From assembly GCA_036023115.1 (NCBI GenBank), contig JAYKKT010000061.1, positions 15,273,001-15,337,000 on the forward strand: a stretch of DNA of 64,000 nt. The letters run 5' to 3'. This DNA comes from Brasenia schreberi (taxonomy: Eukaryota; Streptophyta; Magnoliopsida; Nymphaeales; Cabombaceae). Shown one piece after another: positions 55,478-64,000 of this stretch (the stretch's first letter is position 1; each line of letters starts with the position of its first letter). The notes below the pieces were generated by a model that saw only the letters and a program-made list of their open reading frames with translations, had not been told where the DNA came from and ran no database searches. Position numbers and translations under genes: made by a program.

Positions 55478-56549
55478 AACTTCAATTTTTCTACTCGCAA
55501 CTTGCACTGTAACCGTCTACTCCTTTATTTCTAGCCTTTTCTTCTTCTTTCCGTGCTTGAGCCTCTGTGTTTGAGCTTTGCATATGCGAGGAGTGTTTGG
55601 GCACTGTCAAATCGCTTGCAAAACACTTCATCGGGAAGCCTCACATGTGATGTGTGCATTGGATCCATCTTATCGATCATGGGCTAATCTGGCTTGCTTG
55701 TCTTTTTTGTCACCAAAGGATACCGGACGGGAATAAGACACCATTCGGATCATAGTTTTCGATTTGTTGCAATAGATTACGTGATTTCCGCTTATGCAAA
55801 TTATATTCAATTTTCACTCTATCATAATCTGAGATGTTTATTCAATAACATTGTGTCTTCAAATGCAACCACCCACGCTTCCATGCCAACACTATCATGA
55901 TATATATATATATCAACCAACAATATGAAAAGACATTGACCAATTCACAAGCTAAGATATCTCAAGGACAATCATTTCAATATTTTAAAAACCAAGATAA
56001 TATGACCAAAATGCACGTATTGATAATTTCCTAAACTTTTGATATACAAAAAATTAAGTGAAGATAATTTATTCAAAAAACTTTAATTTGAATTGGCTCG
56101 AAATATATTAAGGTCAAAATTTTCAAAACCAAATCAAAAGACAAATGGATGAAGACAATGTAAGTGAATCAAAATATCAAAGTTGAAATCTAAAAGTGAT
56201 ACTCTGACTATGAAAGCAATAACTCGAAAGAGATCAAGCCATATGTACACAACACCAAAAGCATCACACACATCCTTGCCTTCAAATCATTTTTAAGAAA
56301 GGCCATTTATCATCTACACAAAAAAACAACTAAAAAATGCAAGTCTAGATCCAATAAATATCAAGAATAATATTTCTTTAGGTATTGAACATTTATTGGA
56401 TCTAACAAGTCTCTCTCCTCATAATCTATGAGCCAATATAAATTACCAAAGATAACCCTTTTTACAACATAAAGTCTCTCACATTAGGGTGTTATTTAGC
56501 TAAAGGATGAGGACCTCTGATATGTATCAACTTTAGGACGGTATCACTA
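55478..56549. other. Mostly noncoding, possible small integrase relic
   Basis: Within a 68-codon plus-strand frame at 55694-55900 the string SFRFVAIDYVISAYANYIQF resembles the gypsy integrase block F.LVAIDYFTKWVEA.SYA. It may be a degraded plus-strand fragment or chance. An (AT)n run lies near 55901-55914. Nothing else was recognised. Confidence 0.3.
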
Positions 56550-57480
56550 GCTTGAAATTTTTATGCTTGAACATGATTGACATAGTGTCTAGCGACTCAA
56601 TGGATGTATGACTATGCCTCTCATTTAAAAAATCTAACTCCACCAACCCAGCCTCATGCTGGATATCAGACGTTATCTCAAGAAATTCAACCATGCAAAG
56701 GAAAGGCAACTGAACTTCGATGGATAGTATAACTTTCGTGACATATACTAACTCAAAATGTGTGGTATTAGTAGGAGTCCTAATGGAGGTCCTATATGCT
56801 CAAACTATATCATAGGGTTTTTTAGGCCAAGTTTGAACTTAACCAATAGTTTTTTCTATAATGCCAATGAGAATTTTGTTGATTGCTGCAATTTGTTTAT
56901 TCTCCTAAGGGTAGTAAGGTGATAAAAAATGAAGGGTAATACCAAGGAAACAATACATCATACCAATACACTCATTCTCGAAATGAGTCTCATTATCATA
57001 AATTATCTCTAAGAACGTTGAAACGACATATAATGTTCTTCCTAATGAATGAAGCTACAAGTTGACCAAGAACCATAGATAAGAAAATAACTTCAACACA
57101 TTCAATAAAGCATTTTGTGGTAGCTAAGATGAACCTATGATCATTAGATGTAGCTAGAAATATGGGACCAACATGGTTGCCACAATTTCTCTCGTCACTC
57201 ATACATGATGATTTTAGCATGATCTCAATTGATACATCAGAGTAGGACACTAGAGAACCCCCTTCTTGTGGAGAAGGGTCCCTAAGAATGTGATATTGAG
57301 TGGATAGCTTCCTAATGTTCTTTTGGTCTCTATGAGTGGTGTGTAGGGAAACTCTTATCTCTAAAGGAGGACCTTAATATCATGAAAGTAAGGTAAACCA
57401 TCATTGATAGGTTCAACAATATACATGGTAGATTCAATAGAAGGAGGATCATAAGCTGGTTGGGTGAGCTTTTGAACTTC
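56550..57480 (-). pseudogene. Gypsy integrase (minus strand)
   Basis: LPYFHDIKVLL and ETKRTLRKLSTQYHILRD (about 57430-57310) match the integrase N-terminal zinc-binding region, with RNCGNHVG corresponding to the VHEG.CG.H.G segment. The core GPIFLATSNDHRFILATTK, then VASFIRKNIICRF, follows at 57170-57010. After a frame change, YYP.ENKQIAAINKILIGII and AYRTSIRTPTNTTHFELVY (about 56900-56760) match YYPQANGQAEA.NK...I and AYRTS..TATG.TPF.LVY. The catalytic Glu position (QAE) reads QIA. It is non-functional. Confidence 0.85.
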
Positions 57481-57999
57481 AACACGAGAGATGAGACTAG
57501 GGAGGGCAAGTTGTTCTTACATCCTTGACCATGAAGGAGCAGCAATGGTCAAAATGTTAGACTAGGCTTTCTGTGACACAGTGGTAGAGGGCTAGATGAT
57601 CATGTTAAGTGGGAGTTGATAAACACATCAATGTAGGTAGCACCTAGACTCAAGAGGATCTTGAGGGTTTTTATGAGAGTTTCACACTCAACATTATTAG
57701 AGAACTCAATGTAATCGAAAGAACATAGGGATCTCTTATCCTTGAGGAGAGACTAAGACAACCCCAATACTTGTGTGGACTCAATCCTAAAATTGTCAAG
57801 TGTATTTTTTAGGTAAGGTTGACTTCTTTATTTGAGACGCATGGCACTTCCAAAAGTCGGTTGTCGTAATGATATGCTCAACAAGAAAAGTATCGAATAC
57901 TAGCACATGATCATCTAGGGGTAGATTAGTTACATGATTAGAAACACCTTGACCTTTGATAGATTTTTAAAACTAATATTTAAGATCATACTTTATAAG

Positions 58000-58420
58000 G
58001 AGTAACTACCATTTACCCAACATGACAATGTGCCTAATAGGGTATAAGCTGGAGACAATCTGAACCTCGTAAGATAGCATGTAATGGTGCAACCTCTAAG
58101 TTGTTCATACTAATGTTAGACATGTCTTTCTCAATTGGTCATACTTTTATTCGTATTTAATTAGAGTTTTTTAGATATTGTATATAACAAGTTCAATTTT
58201 TTTCATCTTCATATTGCATGAGGTGGGCTTCTAAGGTTGACTCGTAAATGGATAAGTATTGGAGTAGGGTCATCTTGGTGTAGAAGGTTGAAGGTGGAGG
58301 ACCTAGTAGGTATTCTTTTAGCAGATCAAAAGGATCTTTAGCACTCATCATCTAACTCAAAGTAAATGCTTTTGCAGAGCAAATGATTAAACAGTTCATA
58401 TTTTATGGCTAAGTTAGAGA
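58000..58420 (-). pseudogene. Gypsy RNase H (minus strand)
   Basis: DPFDLLKEYLLGPPP, YTKMTLLQYLSIYESTLEAH and LMQYEDEKN match the gypsy RNase H start (F..IK.YL..PP.L......PL.LY.....A.GA.L.Q.DD). PIEKDMSN matches PIEKECLA. Multiple frame changes were needed. Confidence 0.7.
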
Positions 58421-58479
58421 TAAACCTTTATATGGCATATAACCGACTTTATAGGTTTATAAGTTCAAACATGTTAGAG

Positions 58480-58960
58480 GGTATGATATATCGATGATGG
58501 CTTGGATCTTAGAGGGTTCAACCTTTGTGTCCCTTTGGCTAACCATGAACGCTAAGAGTTTACTTTACTTGACACTGAAAACACACTTTGGGAGATTTAA
58601 TTTCATGATATAGTAACATAGATGATCAAACACCATGAACCCTAAGAAGCTGTGAACATGGTCTTGTATTGGATTTTTAAATGCAATTTTATCTCATTGT
58701 GTCCAAAGTAGTCATCCATAAAGAATATTTCATGACATGCTATATTATCTGATGAAGTCAATGTTTGGCAAAGGAAAGTCGCCCTTAAGCATGACCTTAT
58801 TTGAATTATTAGTGTCAATGGAGGGACTTTGGAGTCTTTGGCTCGCAACAATGGTGGAACTTCTAGGAACTTTGATGATTACATGAGTCTACTTCCTATT
58901 GAATACATGAGGGAGATCTGGTCTCTCTTTGGGTGCAAGTTTGGACTTAGAGGATCTTAG
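58480..58960 (-). pseudogene. Gypsy reverse transcriptase, active site deleted (minus strand)
   Basis: VMLKGDFPLPNIDF (usual ...KDDFPLP.ID) is followed by DNIACHEIFFMDDYFGHNEI and KTMF (usual LLSFMDGYSGYNQI...EKT.F). The text then passes almost at once to KLNLPKCVFSV (usual RLNPKKC.FGV.SGKLLG). The roughly 50 residues that would include the catalytic YVDD are missing near 58600-58650, so this copy cannot have polymerase activity. Confidence 0.8.
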
Positions 58961-59618
58961 GATGAGTATACAAGGTCTGAAAGAGGACCATGTATTTGTC
59001 TTAGATAAGCTTGAGCAAGAGTCTTGATGGGAAGTGAAAGACTACAAAGGTGGACTAGGAGGTAGAGTAGTTGGGTGATACCATAAGAAAGAGTAACCCG
59101 TGTATGGTAGAGTATGAAGGATAGTCTTGGGAGACAAGAGGAGACTCTAGAGTATAATCTGGAGAGTTGGAAGGGGTTGCTGGAGTGTATTTCAAAAAAC
59201 GGAGGGGTTGCAAGAGTGTATTGTTAGAGTATTGTTGAATGTATAGATAATGAGTTTGAAAACACATTTGTCTTGATTCAATTTATATCTATATGGAGTT
59301 GGTTATTTAGAATAGCATATGGTGACTTGAGTCTTATTGTGTTGAGGAAAAGGGTTTGAAAACACATTGGTCTCGATTTTTCTTGTTGAGTTCAAGCTCA
59401 TTTGAGATTTCAAGTTTTCCTTAGTTCAAGTCATAGACTCGATGCTTTAGGAATATGCATTCATGTGTATCATTCTCTATTAGCCTATGAAATTAGCAAC
59501 ACCGATTACGATATCTCCCTTTTTGAACAGGATTTAGAGCAACAAAAAGAAGTGTGATCAATTCTCGTTCTAACAAAATGTCTAAAACTTCTATGAGAGG
59601 TTGCTCTAGGGAGTGAAT

Positions 59619-60400
59619 CTATGATCCAGGTTCCATATGAGGTTTTGGAACATCCTTGTCTAAGGTTTTTTTTTTGTCATGAGTTTTGTCTTCAAGCTTA
59701 GGGGGAAACTCTAGGTCAAACCTTGGAGGTTGATAAGTTGAAGTAGATGGGTCCTTTGGCTTCAAAGCGAACCTATGTCCTTGATCTCTATGTTTATTAT
59801 GGATGGTTATGTGGATCCTAGGTATATCTTTGGTGGATTTGAGCTTGATAAGTTTGTCATAGACACCCTTTCTAATATTAGATACAAACAAGGAAGCCTT
59901 TTTGATAAGTTTTTCAAAGCTAGAGATCTCGTGCAAGGCTAACATGGTTTGGAGGTCGGAGTGAAAGTTCTTGAGGATGAGCATTTGTGTATATGCTTTG
60001 CTGGATGGTTGCTTGACATATCCTAGTATGATTCTCTATCGGGTTATGAAGGTATGTGCATTCTAATCCTTTCATTGTTTGGTATCTCTCAATATGCTAA
60101 AGGTGGGTGCAACTTTCATGTTATACAAATCTTTTCATAAAAGTGTTGCAAGGTTTTCAAAGGTATAGAAGTGGCTAAGGTTCTAAGTAGCTATATACCT
60201 ACATTCTTTACCTTTCAAACTATGAGGAAACTCGTAGATCCACTTGATGCTATCTTTTCTCTTCTTGACGACTCTCTTCGTGAATAGTTGAAGATGCGGG
60301 TTAGGGCCTCCATGGTCATTAAATTGACGGAACTCTGGATCTCTCGTTCTCCTCCACTTGGACACTCCAAATACCCTTCCCTCACTCTCTTTGCCTAATG
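59619..60400 (-). pseudogene. Gypsy gag (minus strand)
   Basis: FRQFNDHGGPNPHLQLF then KWIYEFPHSLKGKE (60365-60183) match the start of the retrotransposon gag domain (F.G.GDP..HL..F; F..SL.G.A..W). The open frame 59984-59619 begins MLILKNFHSDLQTMLALHEI and SSFEKLIKKASLFVSNIRKG, closely similar to the gag at 32980-33110. The tail is Pro/Lys/Asp-rich. A frame break lies between the two parts. Confidence 0.75.
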
Positions 60401-60509
60401 TTTGAGAATGTCATTCCACCACCGTCACCCAAAGGTTGGTTCTTTGCTCTTACTCATTTATCCCCACTCCTCACTCCCTTGACTTCATCCTTCTATTTCA
60501 CCAGTATGA

Positions 60510-60644
60510 TGTTGCACCAAAATGCATGTAGGCATGTTTGGTTGTTGCACTCAGTACACCTATACACATCTTATGTAGACACCAAATGTGCCTATTCGTG
60601 TATGTTGTCGACATCGAGCATGCATAGTGCATTTTGGTGCAACA
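60510..60644. repeat. 17-bp perfect inverted repeat, 135-bp hairpin-capable unit
   Basis: TGTTGCACCAAAATGCA at 60510-60526 and its exact complement at 60628-60644 enclose 101 bp. Adjacent inner bases (GCATG near 60532 and CATGC near 60618) extend the symmetry. No protein similarity was seen. It could be a very small MITE or an RNA hairpin. Confidence 0.85.
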
Positions 60645-63189
60645 ATCGACTCTACCTTCTTCTTCACCCTTTGCATCTACTCTTCAGAGCAAACATATGT
60701 AAGCATGTCTGATGCTTAATAAGCGATGTGCCCATGTGAATATCCTCTTAATTGTTTTATTTATATTTTTTCCATTTTTTTAACATATTTTTTTTTAATA
60801 GAATATCAAACGACATACGAGAATCTGGGTATACCATTAATAAAAAAATTGATTGTTTGCATCTAATATATTGATTGAGTGTAAACGTAATGGAATTGAT
60901 TATTCATTTGTATTTGAAACTAATGCAACATTTTGTAGTCAAATAAGTTGATTCAATATATAAAAGGATTGTAAGATATTATAATATTGTGATTCTAATA
61001 ATTAATTTATTGAAAACAAGAAGACGAAGAAGATAAAATTTGACTTCATAGAGATGGTGAATATAGAAACAAGAAAACAATTGGTGTTGAAAGTAAATAT
61101 TGCACTTATATAAAAAAGTAAGTCCATTTTCACTTTAGGAAGCTTATGGGGTTGATGAATTACGGTAGTAGGTTGTGATTAATGGGATGCATAATCATCT
61201 TCTTGGGTTATATTTAGAAGAATATGCATTTGTTAGCAGATTGACTAATGCTGAATTCAAATTGACAAGGAAGATGATAATATTGTAAGCAGAAACAAAT
61301 ATTAACATAGCAAAGTTGAGTGATAATAAATGTTAGCACAATCAAACACATTTATAATGTGAGGATAAAGATAAAGCAAGAAGAAATGGGTAGTCCAACA
61401 ATAACTTTTATATGAAATGGATTGTCATCATTATCGAACGTGACATTAAAACATACCAAAGATAAAATATGTGAGTGGTATCATATTTGTGAATCCCATT
61501 TTAATGCAAATTTTGCATGTATTTTCAAATATATTGGAGATTGATTGTACTTATAAGATGCCTTTTGTTGAGGTCATCTAATTTTTTATATTATATATAA
61601 CTATATACTAGTACATTTACGTGCTAACATATTAAAGAAATCTCAATCAAATGATTGAAATTTGAATTTTAAAAGTAAAAAGTAAATGTGTGATTTTTTA
61701 TATGCACTTTATTCACATTCATAATTTTTAATTTAAATTTTAACTGTCCATCAATGTAAGATGGGTGGTTGAAAACTATTTGGATATGTTGATACTTAAC
61801 CGTACTAGCATATATATATATATATATGTATGTATATATATATATGTATGTATATATATATATAAGAGAAGTGCATAGTTCTTGCATACCTTTATTCATG
61901 CTAAAATCTCTTTAAATATCTCAATCGTTTGATTTTTAAGAATAACCATTTCGATCTTTAAACAAAAAGCAAAATAACACCATATACATTTAATGAAGTT
62001 GTAAAAAAGTACTGTACTCTTTTACGAGTTTTAAATATAAATTTTAATCAGTGATCCTATCAATTGAATGATTGTAATGTTAAAGGATATTTGAAAATGG
62101 ATGAGATATGCACATTTACCATATTCTCTCTATCTATAACTCTCATTGTAGTGGGTCATAGACATGGTTCTCATGTTGTGAACCACAAGTTCCATTTGCT
62201 ATCATGCAAACCAAGTTTTGGCCTCTAGGTTTTTCTGTCACAAGGGGAGGGTGAAACCTAACACACATCCACACATGCACCCTCTAAGAGTCAAATTCCC
62301 TCTCGATGTAGTTTTTGACTCTAGTTGCACCAATAATTATAATTATAAACTTTCTCTTTGTAAGAGTATGCAATTTGCTAATAAAGGACATGATGCATCA
62401 CCGTTTGTCCCACAAATGAACCGAAACATGGTCCAGTTCTAGTGGGAGATATTCAGTTCAAATATCTAACCATTTGCGCAAATGGTTCTAAGATGGCAAT
62501 ATTCAACCATTCGTAGAATTGAACAGTCGCAGTCTGGTCCGCCACTTAAACCGCGTTTCAATTTGGTTCAAATTCCACAACGATTTGTTACACAGGCTAT
62601 ATTAGATCCACCAAGAACTTTTAGCACCAAATAGCAGGTTTATTGTTGGGCGACTGAGTAGCTCAAAAGAGAAATGTGGTACTTCACTAGGTGAGTCATC
62701 AAATCTTTCCTCTGTCAAAGTCTGAAGCTGCTTTGTATTTTGTATTATGAATTATGCATCAAGGATCCAACTTTAATGGAACCAATAGCTCGGCAGTGTG
62801 GATCCACTGAGAATTAGTTTGTGATTTTGTGCATTTTATCTTTTTGGTATGGAACTCAAGCTTTTCAAATTTTGGCTTTTACTTTAGGAAATTAACCCTG
62901 CAGGAGTTTCAAGGCTTATTCAGCACAAGTTGGCACCAATCACTAGCCCAAGATGGTCCAAGTTCGTGGTTCTTTTCTTTTATTGAGAAGTTAGCTCATG
63001 ACTCGTTCACATTTGCTTGTAACATAGAAATTAAGGAACTAAGTACATGACTCACTCCAAATACAAGATTTTTTCTTTGTTGTATAGACAACAGTGGAAT
63101 GTGCAACTCTGTTGTAGTGCCTTAGAACATATTAGCTTCAAATCTACTAAACCTGTTAGCATTAGTAAAAATATTCCTCAGCAAAGCAC
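60645..63189. other. AT-rich intergenic, nothing recognised
   Basis: No gene was recognised. A TA/GTA microsatellite lies at 61810-61865. A CCATTTGCGCAAATGG palindrome lies at 62471-62486, within sequence that also has AACCGCG/GGTTC motifs near 62550. Confidence 0.45.
61810..61865. repeat. (TA)n microsatellite with GTA interruptions
   Basis: TATATATA interrupted by TGTATGTA at two places. Confidence 0.9.
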
Positions 63190-63460
63190 CCTCATAACAA
63201 TTGTCATCTTCCACTTCAAGATTTCTTGGATGGCTAGTTGTGCACCGCTTTCAACAATAATGTCATGAGACCCTTGTTGCCAAGCGAAGATGAGTCCCTC
63301 TTTGATAGGTAGCAACTCCCCTCTATGTGAGTGCATAGTATATTGGACTTCCAAACTTCGAAATGTCTTCTTTTATCTCTACAAATCTTGTTCATTTTGA
63401 ATGATCAACATTTATCTTGATATATCCTACAAAAGTTTTTTTCTTGCAATTAGTGTTCAG
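63190..63460 (-). pseudogene. LINE-associated RNase H (RVT_3 type) fragment
   Basis: On the minus strand VGYIKINVDHS gives the first catalytic Asp (usual W.KIN.DGS). After frame changes, RGELLPIKEGLIFAWQQGSH (usual AE..AL..GL..A...G, catalytic Glu kept) and DIIVESGAQLAIQEILKWK follow, where the usual VE.DS has Asp changed to Gly. This domain sits at the 3' end of many plant L1-type elements. Sequence farther right on the same strand may be earlier parts of the element. Confidence 0.6.
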
Positions 63461-64000
63461 AATTATGTAACAATTGAGTCCTCTTTATGTCCTAATATCT
63501 ACATCTCCTTTAGTCTATGGCCTCGTATAAAATTTTACTTGCCCCTTTATTTTGTCTCCCGAACTAATCTTATTTCTGTGATACCAACACTCGTATGAGT
63601 AGAAGCTTAATGTCGTCCATTGAGACTCCTTAGGACCACATATACCCATTCCATGAAAGATTTATGTTCTATACCTATAGATAGTAATTTGCAACATATT
63701 AATTTCGATAGCATAGAGAAGAGTAAGGTCATCTCCTTATGATGTTCAATCGTTTTCACCTAAGTTACATAGTAACTAAATCATATCACTACCCAATCTT
63801 TTTCAATTAGCATGATTATTCTTGGTGGAGAAAGCATTCTTGCGTATCCTCCATATGAAAATTCTGCTTCTGTGGCAGTTTCTAGTGCCATATTTGTTGC
63901 TACAGTTTTGTCACCTCCTATTATTGTATTTTTTTATAGCCTTGAACTCCTCATCTTATGGTTCCAAGCTTACTTGTAGCCATTCTTAACTGCATATTTT
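63461..64000 (-). other. Possible continuation of the LINE toward the window edge
   Basis: If the RNase H fragment belongs to a LINE, its upstream coding part would lie here on the minus strand. Pieces such as IRKNAFSTKNNH are suggestive but too weak to call. Otherwise nothing was recognised. Confidence 0.25.

Larger units (their letters stand above)
56550..60400 (-). mobile_element. Decayed Ty3/gypsy element, gag to integrase, no LTRs found
   Basis: On the minus strand the order is gag (60365 to 59619), RT (58960 to 58480), RNase H (58420 to 58000), integrase (57480 to 56550). The order RT-RNase H-integrase is diagnostic of gypsy. The gag is the same family as that at 32855. Frameshifts and stops occur throughout, and the RT active-site segment is deleted. 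LTRs could not be identified on either side. Confidence 0.8.

Overview
The window reads as nuclear DNA from a flowering plant: it is AT-rich, has long microsatellites, contains one plant F-box/LRR gene, and is otherwise filled with decayed plant-type transposons (Ty1/copia, Ty3/gypsy, L1-type and RTE-type LINEs, tRNA-derived SINEs, MITE-like sequences). I cannot name the species. The only gene I am confident is intact is on the minus strand at 6377-7996. It encodes a 539-residue F-box/leucine-rich-repeat protein of the EBF1/EBF2 (EIN3-binding F-box) family and is shorter than the usual members at both ends.

Layout. 0.1-1.5 kb: decayed L1-type LINE (RT plus C-terminal region). 1.5-2.3 kb: probable piece of a long LTR (family A). 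2.9-5.0 kb: two MITE-like elements rich in GGTTC/AAACCG motifs. 6.4-8.3 kb: the F-box gene and its promoter. 10.5-12.2 kb: internally deleted copia element with two LTRs, gag and RNase H. 13.1-15.3 kb: minus-strand copia element with a deleted core and an inverted leader segment. 15.5 kb: SINE. 17.3 kb: RTE fragment. 17.9 kb: (AT)47. 19.7-26.1 kb: two family A LTR copies flanking a 2.8 kb interior with minus-strand coding remnants. 26.1-26.8 kb: RTE reverse transcriptase. 29.1-29.4 kb: short RTE insertion with 14-bp target-site duplications (TSDs). 30-31.1 kb: a pair of LTR-like direct repeats. 32.3-36.0 kb: a gypsy fragment fused to a copia element, the latter interrupted by an RTE insertion with perfect 14-bp TSDs. 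37.6-45.1 kb: family A LTR abutting the primer-binding site (PBS) of a nearly full-length but dead copia element that has a different 3' LTR. 47.8 kb: SINE. 48.3 and 51.5 kb: further MITE-like sequences. 52.7-55.4 kb: the longest family A LTR, with internal tandem arrays. 56.5-60.4 kb: minus-strand gypsy element of the same family as the one at 32.3 kb. 60.5 kb: 17-bp perfect inverted repeat. 63.2-64 kb: LINE RNase H fragment running toward the window edge.

All transposon coding sequence carries frameshifts, stops, deletions or catalytic substitutions, so I see no autonomous element. The most informative structural signals are the two RTE insertions with perfect 14-bp TSDs, the gypsy-copia fusion point, the inverted leader segment, the mismatch between the LTR types at the two ends of the 39-45 kb copia element, and inverted repeats of differing sequence that bracket the TATA box in three family A LTRs. 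I found no CRISPR array, bacterial operon, rRNA gene or functional tRNA gene.
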